From Ptiloglossa arizonensis (taxonomy: Eukaryota; Arthropoda; Insecta; Hymenoptera; Colletidae): a DNA stretch of 64,000 nucleotides. Positions 48,181 through 59,600 of this stretch are shown here, piece after piece; within the stretch, counting starts at the first letter, position 1, and each line of letters starts with the position of its first letter. Under the pieces are notes generated by a model. That model had not been told where the DNA came from. It worked only from the letters and a program-made list of their open reading frames with translations, and did not search any database. Position numbers and translations under genes: made by a program. The stretch lies in assembly GCF_051014685.1 (NCBI RefSeq), contig NC_135055.1, forward strand, positions 248,001 through 312,000, given 5' to 3'.

Positions 48181-50525
48181 ATTCGTTTCGAGCATCAGAA
48201 CTGCGAAAATTTGGAGTTTCTCAAGCGTTTCTTACCTCAAAACTGCCATATCTCGCGAACGGATTGACCAATCCGCAAAGTTTCTGTTGCATCTGAAAGT
48301 AGAAACTCGCCCAATTACGACGGTATGAGTAGTTTTCCCCTAGGCCGTTCTAGTTATTCGTTTCGTGCATCAGAACTGCGAAAATTTGGAGTTTCTCAAG
48401 CGTTTCTTACCTCAAAACTGCCATATCTCGCGAACGGATTGACCAATCCGCAAAGTTTCTGTTGCATCTGAAAGTAGAAACTCGCCCCATTACAACGGTA
48501 TGAGTAGTTTTCCCCTAGGCCGTTCTAGTTATTCGTTTCGAGCATCAGAACTGCGAAAAATTGGAGTTTCTCAAGCGTTTCTTACCTCAAAACTCCCATA
48601 TCTCGCGTACGGATTGACCAATCCGCAAAGTTTCTGTTGCATCTGAAAGTAGAAACTCGACCCATTACAACGGTATGAGTAGTTTTCCCCTAGGCCGTTC
48701 TAGTTATTCGTTTCGAGCATCAGAACTGCGAAAATTTGGAGTTTCTCAAGCGTTTCTTACCTCAAAACTGCCATATCTCGCGAACGGATTGACCAATCCG
48801 CAAAGTTTCTGTTGCATCTGAAAGTAGAAACTCGCCCCATTACAACGGTATGAATAGTTTTCCCGTAGGCCGTTCTAGTTATTCGTTTCGAGCATCAGAA
48901 CTGCGAAAATTTGGAGTTTCTCAAGCGTTTCTAACCTCAAAACTGCCATATCTCGCGAACGGATTGACCAATCCGCAAAGTTTCTGTCGCATCTGAAAGT
49001 AGAAACTCGCCCCATTACAACGGTATGAGTAGTTTTCCCCTAGGCCGTTCTAGTTATTCGTTTCGAGCATCAGAACTGCGAAAATTTGGAGTTTCTCAAG
49101 CGTTTCTTACCTCAAAACTGCCATATCTCGCGAACGGATTGACCAATCCGCAAAGTTTCTGTTGCATCTGAAAGTAGAAACTCGCCCCATTACAACGGTA
49201 TGAGTAGTTTTCCCCTAGGCCGTTCTAGTTATTCGTTTCGAGCACCAGAACTGCGAAAATTTGGAGTTTCTCAAGCGTTTCTTACCTCAAAACTGCCATA
49301 TCTCGCGAACGGATTGACCAATCCGCAAAGTTTCTGTTGCATCTGAAAGTAGAAACTCGCCCCATTACAACGGTATGAGTAGTTTTCCCCTAGGCCGTTC
49401 TAGTTATTCGTTTCGAGCATCAGAACTGCGAAAATTTGGAGTTTCTCAAGCGTTTCTTACCTCAAAACTGCCATATCTCGCGAACGGATTGACCAATCCG
49501 CAAAGTTTCTGTTGCATCTGAAAGTAGAAACTCGCCCCATTACAACGGTATGAGTAGTTTTCCCCTAGGCCGTTCTAGTTATTCGTTTCCAGCATCAGAA
49601 CTGCGAAAATTTGGAGTTTCTCAAGCGTTTCTTACCTCAAAACTGCCATATCTCGCGAACGGATTGACCAATCCGCAAAGTTTCTGTTGCATCTGAAAGT
49701 AGAAACTCGCCCCATTACAACGGTATGAGTAGTTTTCCCCTAGGCCGTTCTAGTTATTCGTTTCGAGCATCAGAACTGCGAAAATTTGGAGTTTCTCAAG
49801 CGTTTCTTACCTCAAAACTGCCATATCTCGCGAACGGATTGACCAATCCGCAAAGTTTCTGTTGCATCTGAAAGTAGAAACTCGCCCCATTACAACGGTA
49901 TGAGTAGTTTTCCCCTAGGCCGTTCTAGTTATTCGTTTCGAGCATCAGAACTGCGAAAATTTGGAGTTTCTCAAGCGTTTCTTACCTCAAACTGCCATAT
50001 CTCGCGAACGGATTGACCAATCCGCAAAGTTTCTGTTGCATCTGAAAGTAGAAACTCGCCCCATTACAACGGTATGAGTAGTTTTCCCCTAGGCCGTTCT
50101 AGTTATTCGTTTCGAGCATCAGAACTGCGAAAATTTGGAGTTTCTCAAGCGTTTCTTACCTCAAACTGCCATATCTCGCGAACGGATTGACCAATCCGCA
50201 AAGTTTCTGTTGCATCTGAAAGTAGAAACTCGCCCCATTACAACGGTATGAGTAGTTTTCCCCTAGGCCGTTCTAGTTATTCGTTTCGAGCATCAGAACT
50301 GCGAAAATTGGGAGTTTCTCAAGCGTTTCTTACCTCAAAACTGCCATATCTCGCGAACGGATTGACCAATCCGCAAAGTTTCTGTTGCATCTGAAAGTAG
50401 AAACTCGCCCCATTACAACGGTATGAGTAGTTTTCCCCTAGGCCGTTCTAGTTATTCGTTTCGAGCATCAGAACTGCGAAAATTTGGAGTTTCTCAAGCG
50501 TTTCTTACCTCAAACTGCCATATCT
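48181..50525 (-). repeat. 2.3-kb segment, copy 2 (4541-bp offset)
   Basis: Second copy of 43640-45985 in the same tag order. After about 50.3 kb the two copies differ in the pattern of CTCAAACTG/CTCAAAACTG and AAATTGGGAG monomers, so the repeat boundary is within one or two monomers of that point. Confidence 0.87.
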
Positions 50526-53500
50526 CGCGAACGGATTGACCAATCCGCAAAGTTTCTGTTGCATCTGAAAGTAGAAACTCGCCCCATTACAACGGTATGA
50601 GTAGTTTTCCCCTAGGCCGTTCTAGTTATTCGTTTCGAGCATCAGAACTGCGAAAATTTGGAGTTTCTCAAGCGTTTCTTACCTCAAACTGCCATATCTC
50701 GCGAACGGATTGACCAATCCGCAAAGTTTCTGTTGCATCTGAAAGTAGAAACTCGCCCCATTACAACGGTATGAGTAGTTTTCCCCTAGGCCGTTCTAGT
50801 TATTCGTTTCGAGCATCAGAACTGCGAAAATTGGGAGTTTCTCAAGCGTTTCTTACCTCAAAACTGCCATATCTCGCGAACGGATTGACCAATCCGCAAA
50901 GTTTCTGTTGCATCTGAAAGTAGAAACTCGCCCCATTACAACGGTATGAGTAGTTTTCCCCTAGGCCGTTCTAGTTATTCGTTTCGAGCATCAGAACTGC
51001 GAAAATTTGGAGTTTCTCAAGCGTTTCTTACCTCAAAACTGCCATATCTCGCGAACGGATTGACCAATCCGCAAAGTTTCTGTTGCATCTGAAAGTAGAA
51101 ACTCGCCCCATTACAACGGTATGAGTAGTTTTCCCCTAGGCCGTTCTAGTTATTCGTTTCGAGCATCAGAACTGCGAAAATTTGGAGTTTCTCAAGCGTT
51201 TCTTACCTCAAACTGCCATATCTCGCGAACGGATTGACCAATCCGCAAAGTTTCTGTTGCATCTGAAAGTAGAAACTCGCCCCATTACAACGGTATGAGT
51301 AGTTTTCCCCTAGGCCGTTCTAGTTATTCGTTTCGAGCATCAGAACTGCGAAAATTTGGAGTTTTTCAAGCGTTTCTTAACTCAAACTGCCATATCTCGC
51401 GAACGGATTGACCAATCCGCAAAGTTTCTGTTGCATCTGAAAGTAGAAACTCGCCCCATTACAACGGTATGAGTAGTTTTCCCCTAGGCCGTTCTAGTTA
51501 TTCGTTTCGAGCATCAGAACTGCGAAAATTGGGAGTTTCTCAAGCGTTTCTTACCTCAAAACTGCCATATCTCGCGAACGGATTGACCAATCCGCAAAGT
51601 TTCTGTTGCATCTGAAAGTAGAAACTCGCCCCATTACAACGGTATGAGTAGTTTTCCCCTAGGCCGTTCTAGTTATTCGTTTCGAGCATCAGAACTGCGA
51701 AAATTTGGAGTTTCTCAAGCGTTTCTTACCTCAAAACTGCCATATCTCGCGAACGGATTGACCAATCCGCAAAGTTTCTGTGGCATCTGAAAGTAGAAAC
51801 TCGCCCCATTACAACGGTATGTGTAGCTTTCCCCTAGGCCGTTCTAGTTATTCGTTTCGTGAATCAGAACTGCGAAAATTTGGAGTTTCTCAAGCGTTTC
51901 TTACCTCAAAACTGCCATATCTCGTGAACGGATTGACCAATCCGCAAAGTTTCTGTTGCATCTGAAAGTAGAAACTCGCCCCATTACAACGGTATGAGTA
52001 GTTTTCCCGTAGGCCATTCTAGTTATTCGTTTCGAGCATCAGAACTGCGAAAATTTGGAGTTTCTCAAGCGTTTCTTACCTCAAAACTGCCATATCTCGC
52101 GAACGGATTGACCAATCCGCAAAGTTTCTGTTGCATCTGAAAGTAGAAACTCGCCCCATTACAACGGTATGAGTAGTTTTCCCCTAGGCCGTTCTAGTTA
52201 TTCGTTTCGAGCATCAGAACTGCGAAAATTTGGAGTTTCTCAAGCGTTTCTTACCTCAAAACTGCCATATCTCGCGAACGGATTGACCAATCCGCAAAGT
52301 TTCTGTTGCATCTGAAAGTAGAAACTCGCCCCATTACAACGGTATGAGTAGTTTTCCCCTAGGCCGTTCTAGTTATTCGTTTCGAGCATCAGAACTGCGA
52401 AAATTTGGAGTTTCTCAAGCGTTTCTTACCTCAAAACTGCCATATCTCGCGAACGGATTGACCAATCCGCAAAGTTTCTGTTGCATCTGAAAGTAGAAAC
52501 TCGCCCCATTACAACGGTATGAGTAGTTTTCCCCTAGGCCGTTCTAGTTATTCGTTTCGTGCTAAAGAACTGCGAAAATTTTGAGTTTCTCAAGCGTTTC
52601 TTACCTCAAAACTGCCATATCTCGCGAACGGATTGACCAATCCGCAAAGTTTCTGTTGCATCTGAAAGTAGAAACTCGCCCCATTACAACGGTATGAGTA
52701 GTTTTCCCCTAGGCCGTTCTAGTTATTCGTTTCGTGCTAAAGAACTGCGAAAATTTTGAGTTTCTCAAGCGTTTCTTACCTCAAAACTGCCATATCTCGC
52801 GAACGGATTGACCAATCCGCAAAGTTTCTGTTGCATCTGAAAGTAGAAACTCGCCCCATTACAACGGTATGAGTAGTTTTCCCCTAGGCCGTTCTAGTTA
52901 TTCGTTTCGAGCATCAGAACTGCGAAAATTTGGAGTTTCTCAAGCGTTTCTTACCTCAAAACTGCCATATCTCGCGAACGGATTGACCAATCCGCAAAGT
53001 TTCTGTTGCATCTGAAAGTAGAAACTCGCCCCATTACAACGGTATGAGTAGTTTTCCCCTAGGCCGTTCTAGTTATTCGTTTCGAGCATCAGAACTGCGA
53101 AAATTTGGAGTTTCTCAAGCGTTTCTTACCTCAAAACTGCCATATCTCGCGAACGGATTGACCAATCCGCAAAGTTTCTGTTGCATCTGAAAGTAGAAAC
53201 TCGCCCCATTACGACGGTATGAGTAGTTTTCCCCTAGGCCGGTCTAGTTATGCGTTTCGAGCATCAGAACTGCGAAAATTTTGAGTTTCTCAAGCGTTTC
53301 TTACCTCAAAACTGCCATATCTCGCGAACGGATTGACAAATCCGCAAAATTTCTGTTGCATCTGAAAGTAGAAGCTCGCCCGATTACAACGGTATGAGTA
53401 GTTTTCCCCTAGGCCGTTCTAGTTGTTCGTTTCGGGCATCAGAACTGCGAAAATTTTGAGTTTCTCAAGCGTTTCTTACCTCAAAACTGCCATATCTCGC

Positions 53501-56500
53501 GATCGGATTGATGAATCCGAATAATTTCTCTTGCATCTGAAAGTAGAAACTCGCCCGATTACAAAGGTGTGTGTACTTTCCCCCTAGGCCATTCTAGTTA
53601 TTCGTTTCGAGCATCAGAACTGTGAAAATTTTGAGTTTCTCAAGCGTTTCTTACTTCCAAACTGCCATATCTCGCGAACGGATTGACCAATCCGCAAAAT
53701 TTCTGTTGCATCTGTATGTAGAAACTCGCCCGATTACAACGGTATGTGTACTTTTCCCCTAGGCCGTTCTAGTTATTCGTTTCGGGCATCAGAACTGCGA
53801 AAATTTTGAGTTTCTCAAGCGTTTCTTACCTCCAAACTGCCATATCTCGCCAACGGATTGACCAATCCGCAAAATTTCTGTTGCAACTGAAAGTAGAAAC
53901 TCGCCCGATTACAACGGTATGAGTAGTTTTCCCCTAGGCCGTTCTAGTTATTCGTTGCGAGCATCAGAACTGCGAAAATTTGGAGTTTCTCAAGCGTTTC
54001 TTACCTCAAAACTGCCATATCTCGCGAACGGATTGACCAATCCGCAAAGTTTCTGTTGCATCTGTAAGTAGAAACTCGCCCCATTACAACGGTATGAGTA
54101 GTTTTCCCCTAGGCCGTTCTAGTTATTCGTTTCGTGCATCAGAACTGCGAAAATTTGGAGTTTCTCGAGCGTTTCTTACCTCAAAACTGCCATATCTTGC
54201 GAACGGATTGACCAATCCGCAAAGTTTCTGTTGCATCTGAAAGTAGAAACTCGCCCCATTACAACGGTATGAGTAGTTTTCCCCTAGGCCGTTCTAGTTA
54301 TTCGTTTCGAGCATCAGAACTGCGAAAATTTGGAGTTTCTCAAGCGTTTCTTACCTCAAAACTGCCATATCTCGCGAACGGATTGACCAATCCGCAAAGT
54401 TTCTGTTGCATCTGAAAGTAGAAACTCGCCCCATTACAACGGTATGAGTAGTTTTCCCCTAGGTCGTTCTAGTTATTCGTTTCGAGCACCAGAACTGCGA
54501 AAATTTGGAGTTTCTCAAGCGTTTCTTACCTCAAAACTGCCATATCTCGCGAACGGATTGACCAATCCGCAAAGTTTCTGTTGCATCTGAAAGTAGAAAC
54601 TCGCCCCATTACAACGGTATGAGTAGTTTTCCCCTAGGCCGTTCTAGTTATTCGTTTCGAGCATCAGAACTGCGAAAATTTGGAGTTTCTCAAGCGTTTC
54701 TTACCTCAAAACTGCCATATCTCGCGAACGGATTGACCAATCCGCAAAGTTTCTGTTGCATCTGAAAGTAGAAACTCGCCCCATTACAACGGTATGAGTA
54801 GTTTTCCCCTAGGCCGTTCTAGTTATTCGTTTCCAGCATCAGAACTGCGAAAATTTGGAGTTTCTCAAGCGTTTCTTACCTCAAAACTGCCATATCTCGC
54901 GAACGGATTGACCAATCCGCAAAGTTTCTGTTGCATCTGAAAGTAGAAACTCGCCCCATTACAACGGTATGAGTAGTTTTCCCCTAGGCCGTTCTAGTTA
55001 TTCGTTTCGAGCATCAGAACTGCGAAAATTTGGAGTTTCTCAAGCGTTTCTTACCTCAAAACTGCCATATCTCGCGAACGGATTGACCAATCCGCAAAGT
55101 TTCTGTTGCATCTGAAAGTAGAAACTCGCCCCATTACAACGGTATGAGTAGTTTTCCCCTAGGCCGTTCTAGTTATTCGTTTCGAGCATCAGAACTGCGA
55201 AAATTTGGAGTTTCTCAAGCGTTTCTTACCTCAAACTGCCATATCTCGCGAACGGATTGACCAATCCGCAAAGTTTCTGTTGCATCTGAAAGTAGAAACT
55301 CGCCCCATTACAACGGTATGAGTAGTTTTCCCCTAGGCCGTTCTAGTTATTCGTTTCGAGCATCAGAACTGCGAAAATTTGGAGTTTCTCAAGCGTTTCT
55401 TACCTCAAACTGCCATATCTCGCGAACGGATTGACCAATCCGCAAAGTTTCTGTTGCATCTGAAAGTAGAAACTCGCCCCATTACAACGGTATGAGTAGT
55501 TTTCCCCTAGGCCGTTCTAGTTATTCGTTTCGAGCATCAGAACTGCGAAAATTGGGAGTTTCTCAAGCGTTTCTTACCTCAAAACTGCCATATCTCGCGA
55601 ACGGATTGACCAATCCGCAAAGTTTCTGTTGCATCTGAAAGTAGAAACTCGACCCATTACAACGGTATGAGTAGTTTTCCCCTAGGCCGTTCTAGTTATT
55701 CGTTTCGAGCATCAGAACTGCGAAAATTTGGAGTTTCTCAAGCGTTTCTTACCTCAAAACTGCCATATCTCGCGAACGGATTGACCAATCCGCAAAGTTT
55801 CTGTGGCATCTGAAAGTAGAAACTCGCCCCATTACAACGGTATGTGTAGCTTTCCCCTAGGCCGTTCTAGTTATTCGTTTCGTGAATCAGAACTGCGAAA
55901 ATTTGGAGTTTCTCAAGCGTTTCTTACCTCAAAACTGCCATATCTCGCGAACGGATTGACCAATCCGCAAAGTTTCTGTTGCATCTGAAAGTAGAAACTC
56001 GCCCCATTACAACGGTATGAGTAGTTTTCCCCTAGGCCGTTCTAGTTATTCGTTTCCAGCATCAGAACTGCGAAAATTTGGAGTTTCTCGAGCGTTTCTT
56101 ACCTCAAAACTGCCATATCTCGCGAACGGATTGACCAATCCGCAAAGTTTCTGTTGCATCTGAAAGTAGAAACTCGCCCCATTACAACGGTATGAGTAGT
56201 TTTCCCCTAGGCCGTTCTAGTTATTCGTTTCGTGCTAAAGAACTGCGAAAATTTGGAGTTTCTCAAGCGTTTCTTACCTCAAAACTGCCATATCTCGCGA
56301 ACGGATTGACCAATCCGCAAAGTTTCTGTTGCATCTGAAAGTAGAAACTCGCCCCATTACAACGGTATGAGTAGTTTTCCCCTAGGCCGTTCTAGTTATT
56401 CGTTTCGAGCATCAGAACTGCGAAAATTTGGAGTTTCTCAAGCGTTTCTTACTTCAAAACTGCCATATCTCGCGAACGGATTGACCAATCCGCAAAGTTT

Positions 56501-56603
56501 CTGTTGCATCTGAAAGTAGAAACTCGCCCCATTACAACGGTATGAGTAGTTTTCCCCTAGGCCGTTCTAGTTATTCGTTTCGAGCATCAGAACTGCGAAA
56601 ATT
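50310..56603 (-). repeat. 36-monomer super-repeat (6294 bp), copy A
   Basis: Many landmarks recur at exactly +6294: AAATTGGGAG at 50310 and 56604, and again at 50833 and 57127; GAGTTTTTCAAG at 51367 and 57661; the tagged monomer at 51780 and 58074; GGCCGGTCTAG at 53237 and 59531; GAAGCTCGCC at 53371 and 59665; and the second tagged monomer at 55803 and 62097. 6294 is 36 x 175 - 6. The left boundary lies between about 50.16 and 50.31 kb. The unit contains one G-type island and two tagged monomers 4023 bp apart. Confidence 0.92.
53237..53960 (-). repeat. G-type island 2
   Basis: It has the same ordered marker series as island 1 (GAAGCTCGCC at 53371; AATCCGAATAATTTC at 53514), 12060 bp to the right of it. 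It begins with GGCCGGTCTAGTTATGCG and ends at TTCGTTGCGAGC, with C-type monomers on both sides. TTTCTCTTGCATC replaces TTTCTGTTGCATC of island 1, and this change is shared by islands 3 and 4. Confidence 0.88.
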
Positions 56604-59600
56604 GGGAGTTTCTCAAGCGTTTCTTACCTCAAAACTGCCATATCTCGCGAACGGATTGACCAATCCGCAAAGTTTCTGTTGCATCTGAAAGTAGAAACTC
56701 GCCCCATTACAACGGTATGAGTAGTTTTCCCCTAGGCCGTTCTAGTTATTCGTTTCGAGCATCAGAACTGCGAAAATTTGGAGTTTCTCAAGCGTTTCTT
56801 ACCTCAAACTGCCATATCTCGCGAACGGATTGACCAATCCGCAAAGTTTCTGTTGCATCTGAAAGTAGAAACTCGCCCCATTACAACGGTATGAGTAGTT
56901 TTCCCCTAGGCCGTTCTAGTTATTCGTTTCGAGCATCAGAACTGCGAAAATTTGGAGTTTCTCAAGCGTTTCTTACCTCAAACTGCCATATCTCGCGAAC
57001 GGATTGACCAATCCGCAAAGTTTCTGTTGCATCTGAAAGTAGAAACTCGCCCCATTACAACGGTATGAGTAGTTTTCCCCTAGGCCGTTCTAGTTATTCG
57101 TTTCGAGCATCAGAACTGCGAAAATTGGGAGTTTCTCAAGCGTTTCTTACCTCAAAACTGCCATATCTCGCGAACGGATTGACCAATCCGCAAAGTTTCT
57201 GTTGCATCTGAAAGTAGAAACTCGCCCCATTACAACGGTATGAGTAGTTTTCCCCTAGGCCGTTCTAGTTATTCGTTTCGAGCATCAGAACTGCGAAAAT
57301 TTGGAGTTTCTCAAGCGTTTCTTACCTCAAAACTGCCATATCTCGCGAACGGATTGACCAATCCGCAAAGTTTCTGTTGCATCTGAAAGTAGAAACTCGC
57401 CCCATTACAACGGTATGAGTAGTTTTCCCCTAGGCCGTTCTAGTTATTCGTTTCGAGCATCAGAACTGCGAAAATTTGGAGTTTCTCAAGCGTTTCTTAC
57501 CTCAAACTGCCATATCTCGCGAACGGATTGACCAATCCGCAAAGTTTCTGTTGCATCTGAAAGTAGAAACTCGCCCCATTACAACGGTATGAGTAGTTTT
57601 CCCCTAGGCCGTTCTAGTTATTCGTTTCGAGCATCAGAACTGCGAAAATTTGGAGTTTTTCAAGCGTTTCTTAACTCAAACTGCCATATCTCGCGAACGG
57701 ATTGACCAATCCGCAAAGTTTCTGTTGCATCTGAAAGTAGAAACTCGCCCCATTACAACGGTATGAGTAGTTTTCCCCTAGGCCGTTCTAGTTATTCGTT
57801 TCGAGCATCAGAACTGCGAAAATTGGGAGTTTCTCAAGCGTTTCTTACCTCAAAACTGCCATATCTCGCGAACGGATTGACCAATCCGCAAAGTTTCTGT
57901 TGCATCTGAAAGTAGAAACTCGCCCCATTACAACGGTATGAGTAGTTTTCCCCTAGGCCGTTCTAGTTATTCGTTTCGAGCATCAGAACTGCGAAAATTT
58001 GGAGTTTCTCAAGCGTTTCTTACCTCAAAACTGCCATATCTCGCGAACGGATTGACCAATCCGCAAAGTTTCTGTGGCATCTGAAAGTAGAAACTCGCCC
58101 CATTACAACGGTATGTGTAGCTTTCCCCTAGGCCGTTCTAGTTATTCGTTTCGTGAATCAGAACTGCGAAAATTTGGAGTTTCTCAAGCGTTTCTTACCT
58201 CAAAACTGCCATATCTCGTGAACGGATTGACCAATCCGCAAAGTTTCTGTTGCATCTGAAAGTAGAAACTCGCCCCATTACAACGGTATGAGTAGTTTTC
58301 CCGTAGGCCATTCTAGTTATTCGTTTCGAGCATCAGAACTGCGAAAATTTGGAGTTTCTCAAGCGTTTCTTACCTCAAAACTGCCATATCTCGCGAACGG
58401 ATTGACCAATCCGCAAAGTTTCTGTTGCATCTGAAAGTAGAAACTCGCCCCATTACAACGGTATGAGTAGTTTTCCCCTAGGCCGTTCTAGTTATTCGTT
58501 TCGAGCATCAGAACTGCGAAAATTTGGAGTTTCTCAAGCGTTTCTTACCTCAAAACTGCCATATCTCGCGAACGGATTGACCAATCCGCAAAGTTTCTGT
58601 TGCATCTGAAAGTAGAAACTCGCCCCATTACAACGGTATGAGTAGTTTTCCCCTAGGCCGTTCTAGTTATTCGTTTCGAGCATCAGAACTGCGAAAATTT
58701 GGAGTTTCTCAAGCGTTTCTTACCTCAAAACTGCCATATCTCGCGAACGGATTGACCAATCCGCAAAGTTTCTGTTGCATCTGAAAGTAGAAACTCGCCC
58801 CATTACAACGGTATGAGTAGTTTTCCCCTAGGCCGTTCTAGTTATTCGTTTCGTGCTAAAGAACTGCGAAAATTTTGAGTTTCTCAAGCGTTTCTTACCT
58901 CAAAACTGCCATATCTCGCGAACGGATTGACCAATCCGCAAAGTTTCTGTTGCATCTGAAAGTAGAAACTCGCCCCATTACAACGGTATGAGTAGTTTTC
59001 CCCTAGGCCGTTCTAGTTATTCGTTTCGTGCTAAAGAACTGCGAAAATTTTGAGTTTCTCAAGCGTTTCTTACCTCAAAACTGCCATATCTCGCGAACGG
59101 ATTGACCAATCCGCAAAGTTTCTGTTGCATCTGAAAGTAGAAACTCGCCCCATTACAACGGTATGAGTAGTTTTCCCCTAGGCCGTTCTAGTTATTCGTT
59201 TCGAGCATCAGAACTGCGAAAATTTGGAGTTTCTCAAGCGTTTCTTACCTCAAAACTGCCATATCTCGCGAACGGATTGACCAATCCGCAAAGTTTCTGT
59301 TGCATCTGAAAGTAGAAACTCGCCCCATTACAACGGTATGAGTAGTTTTCCCCTAGGCCGTTCTAGTTATTCGTTTCGAGCATCAGAACTGCGAAAATTT
59401 GGAGTTTCTCAAGCGTTTCTTACCTCAAAACTGCCATATCTCGCGAACGGATTGACCAATCCGCAAAGTTTCTGTTGCATCTGAAAGTAGAAACTCGCCC
59501 CATTACGACGGTATGAGTAGTTTTCCCCTAGGCCGGTCTAGTTATGCGTTTCGAGCATCAGAACTGCGAAAATTTTGAGTTTCTCAAGCGTTTCTTACCT

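Larger units (their letters stand above)
41901..53236 (-). repeat. Homogeneous C-type subarray (about 65 monomers)
   Basis: Monomers carry the linked substitutions AATTTGGAG, GCAAAGTTTC and CGCCCCATTAC, first appearing together between 41.92 and 42.03 kb. Most units differ from each other at none to three sites. Single-site tags include GTGCTAAAGAAC, TTTCCAGCATC, GAGCACCAG, CTCGACCCATTAC, TCTGTCGCATC and CTCAAACTG (174-bp unit). One unit at 46741 reads CCCCATTCAACGG, a further 1-bp deletion. Confidence 0.95.
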
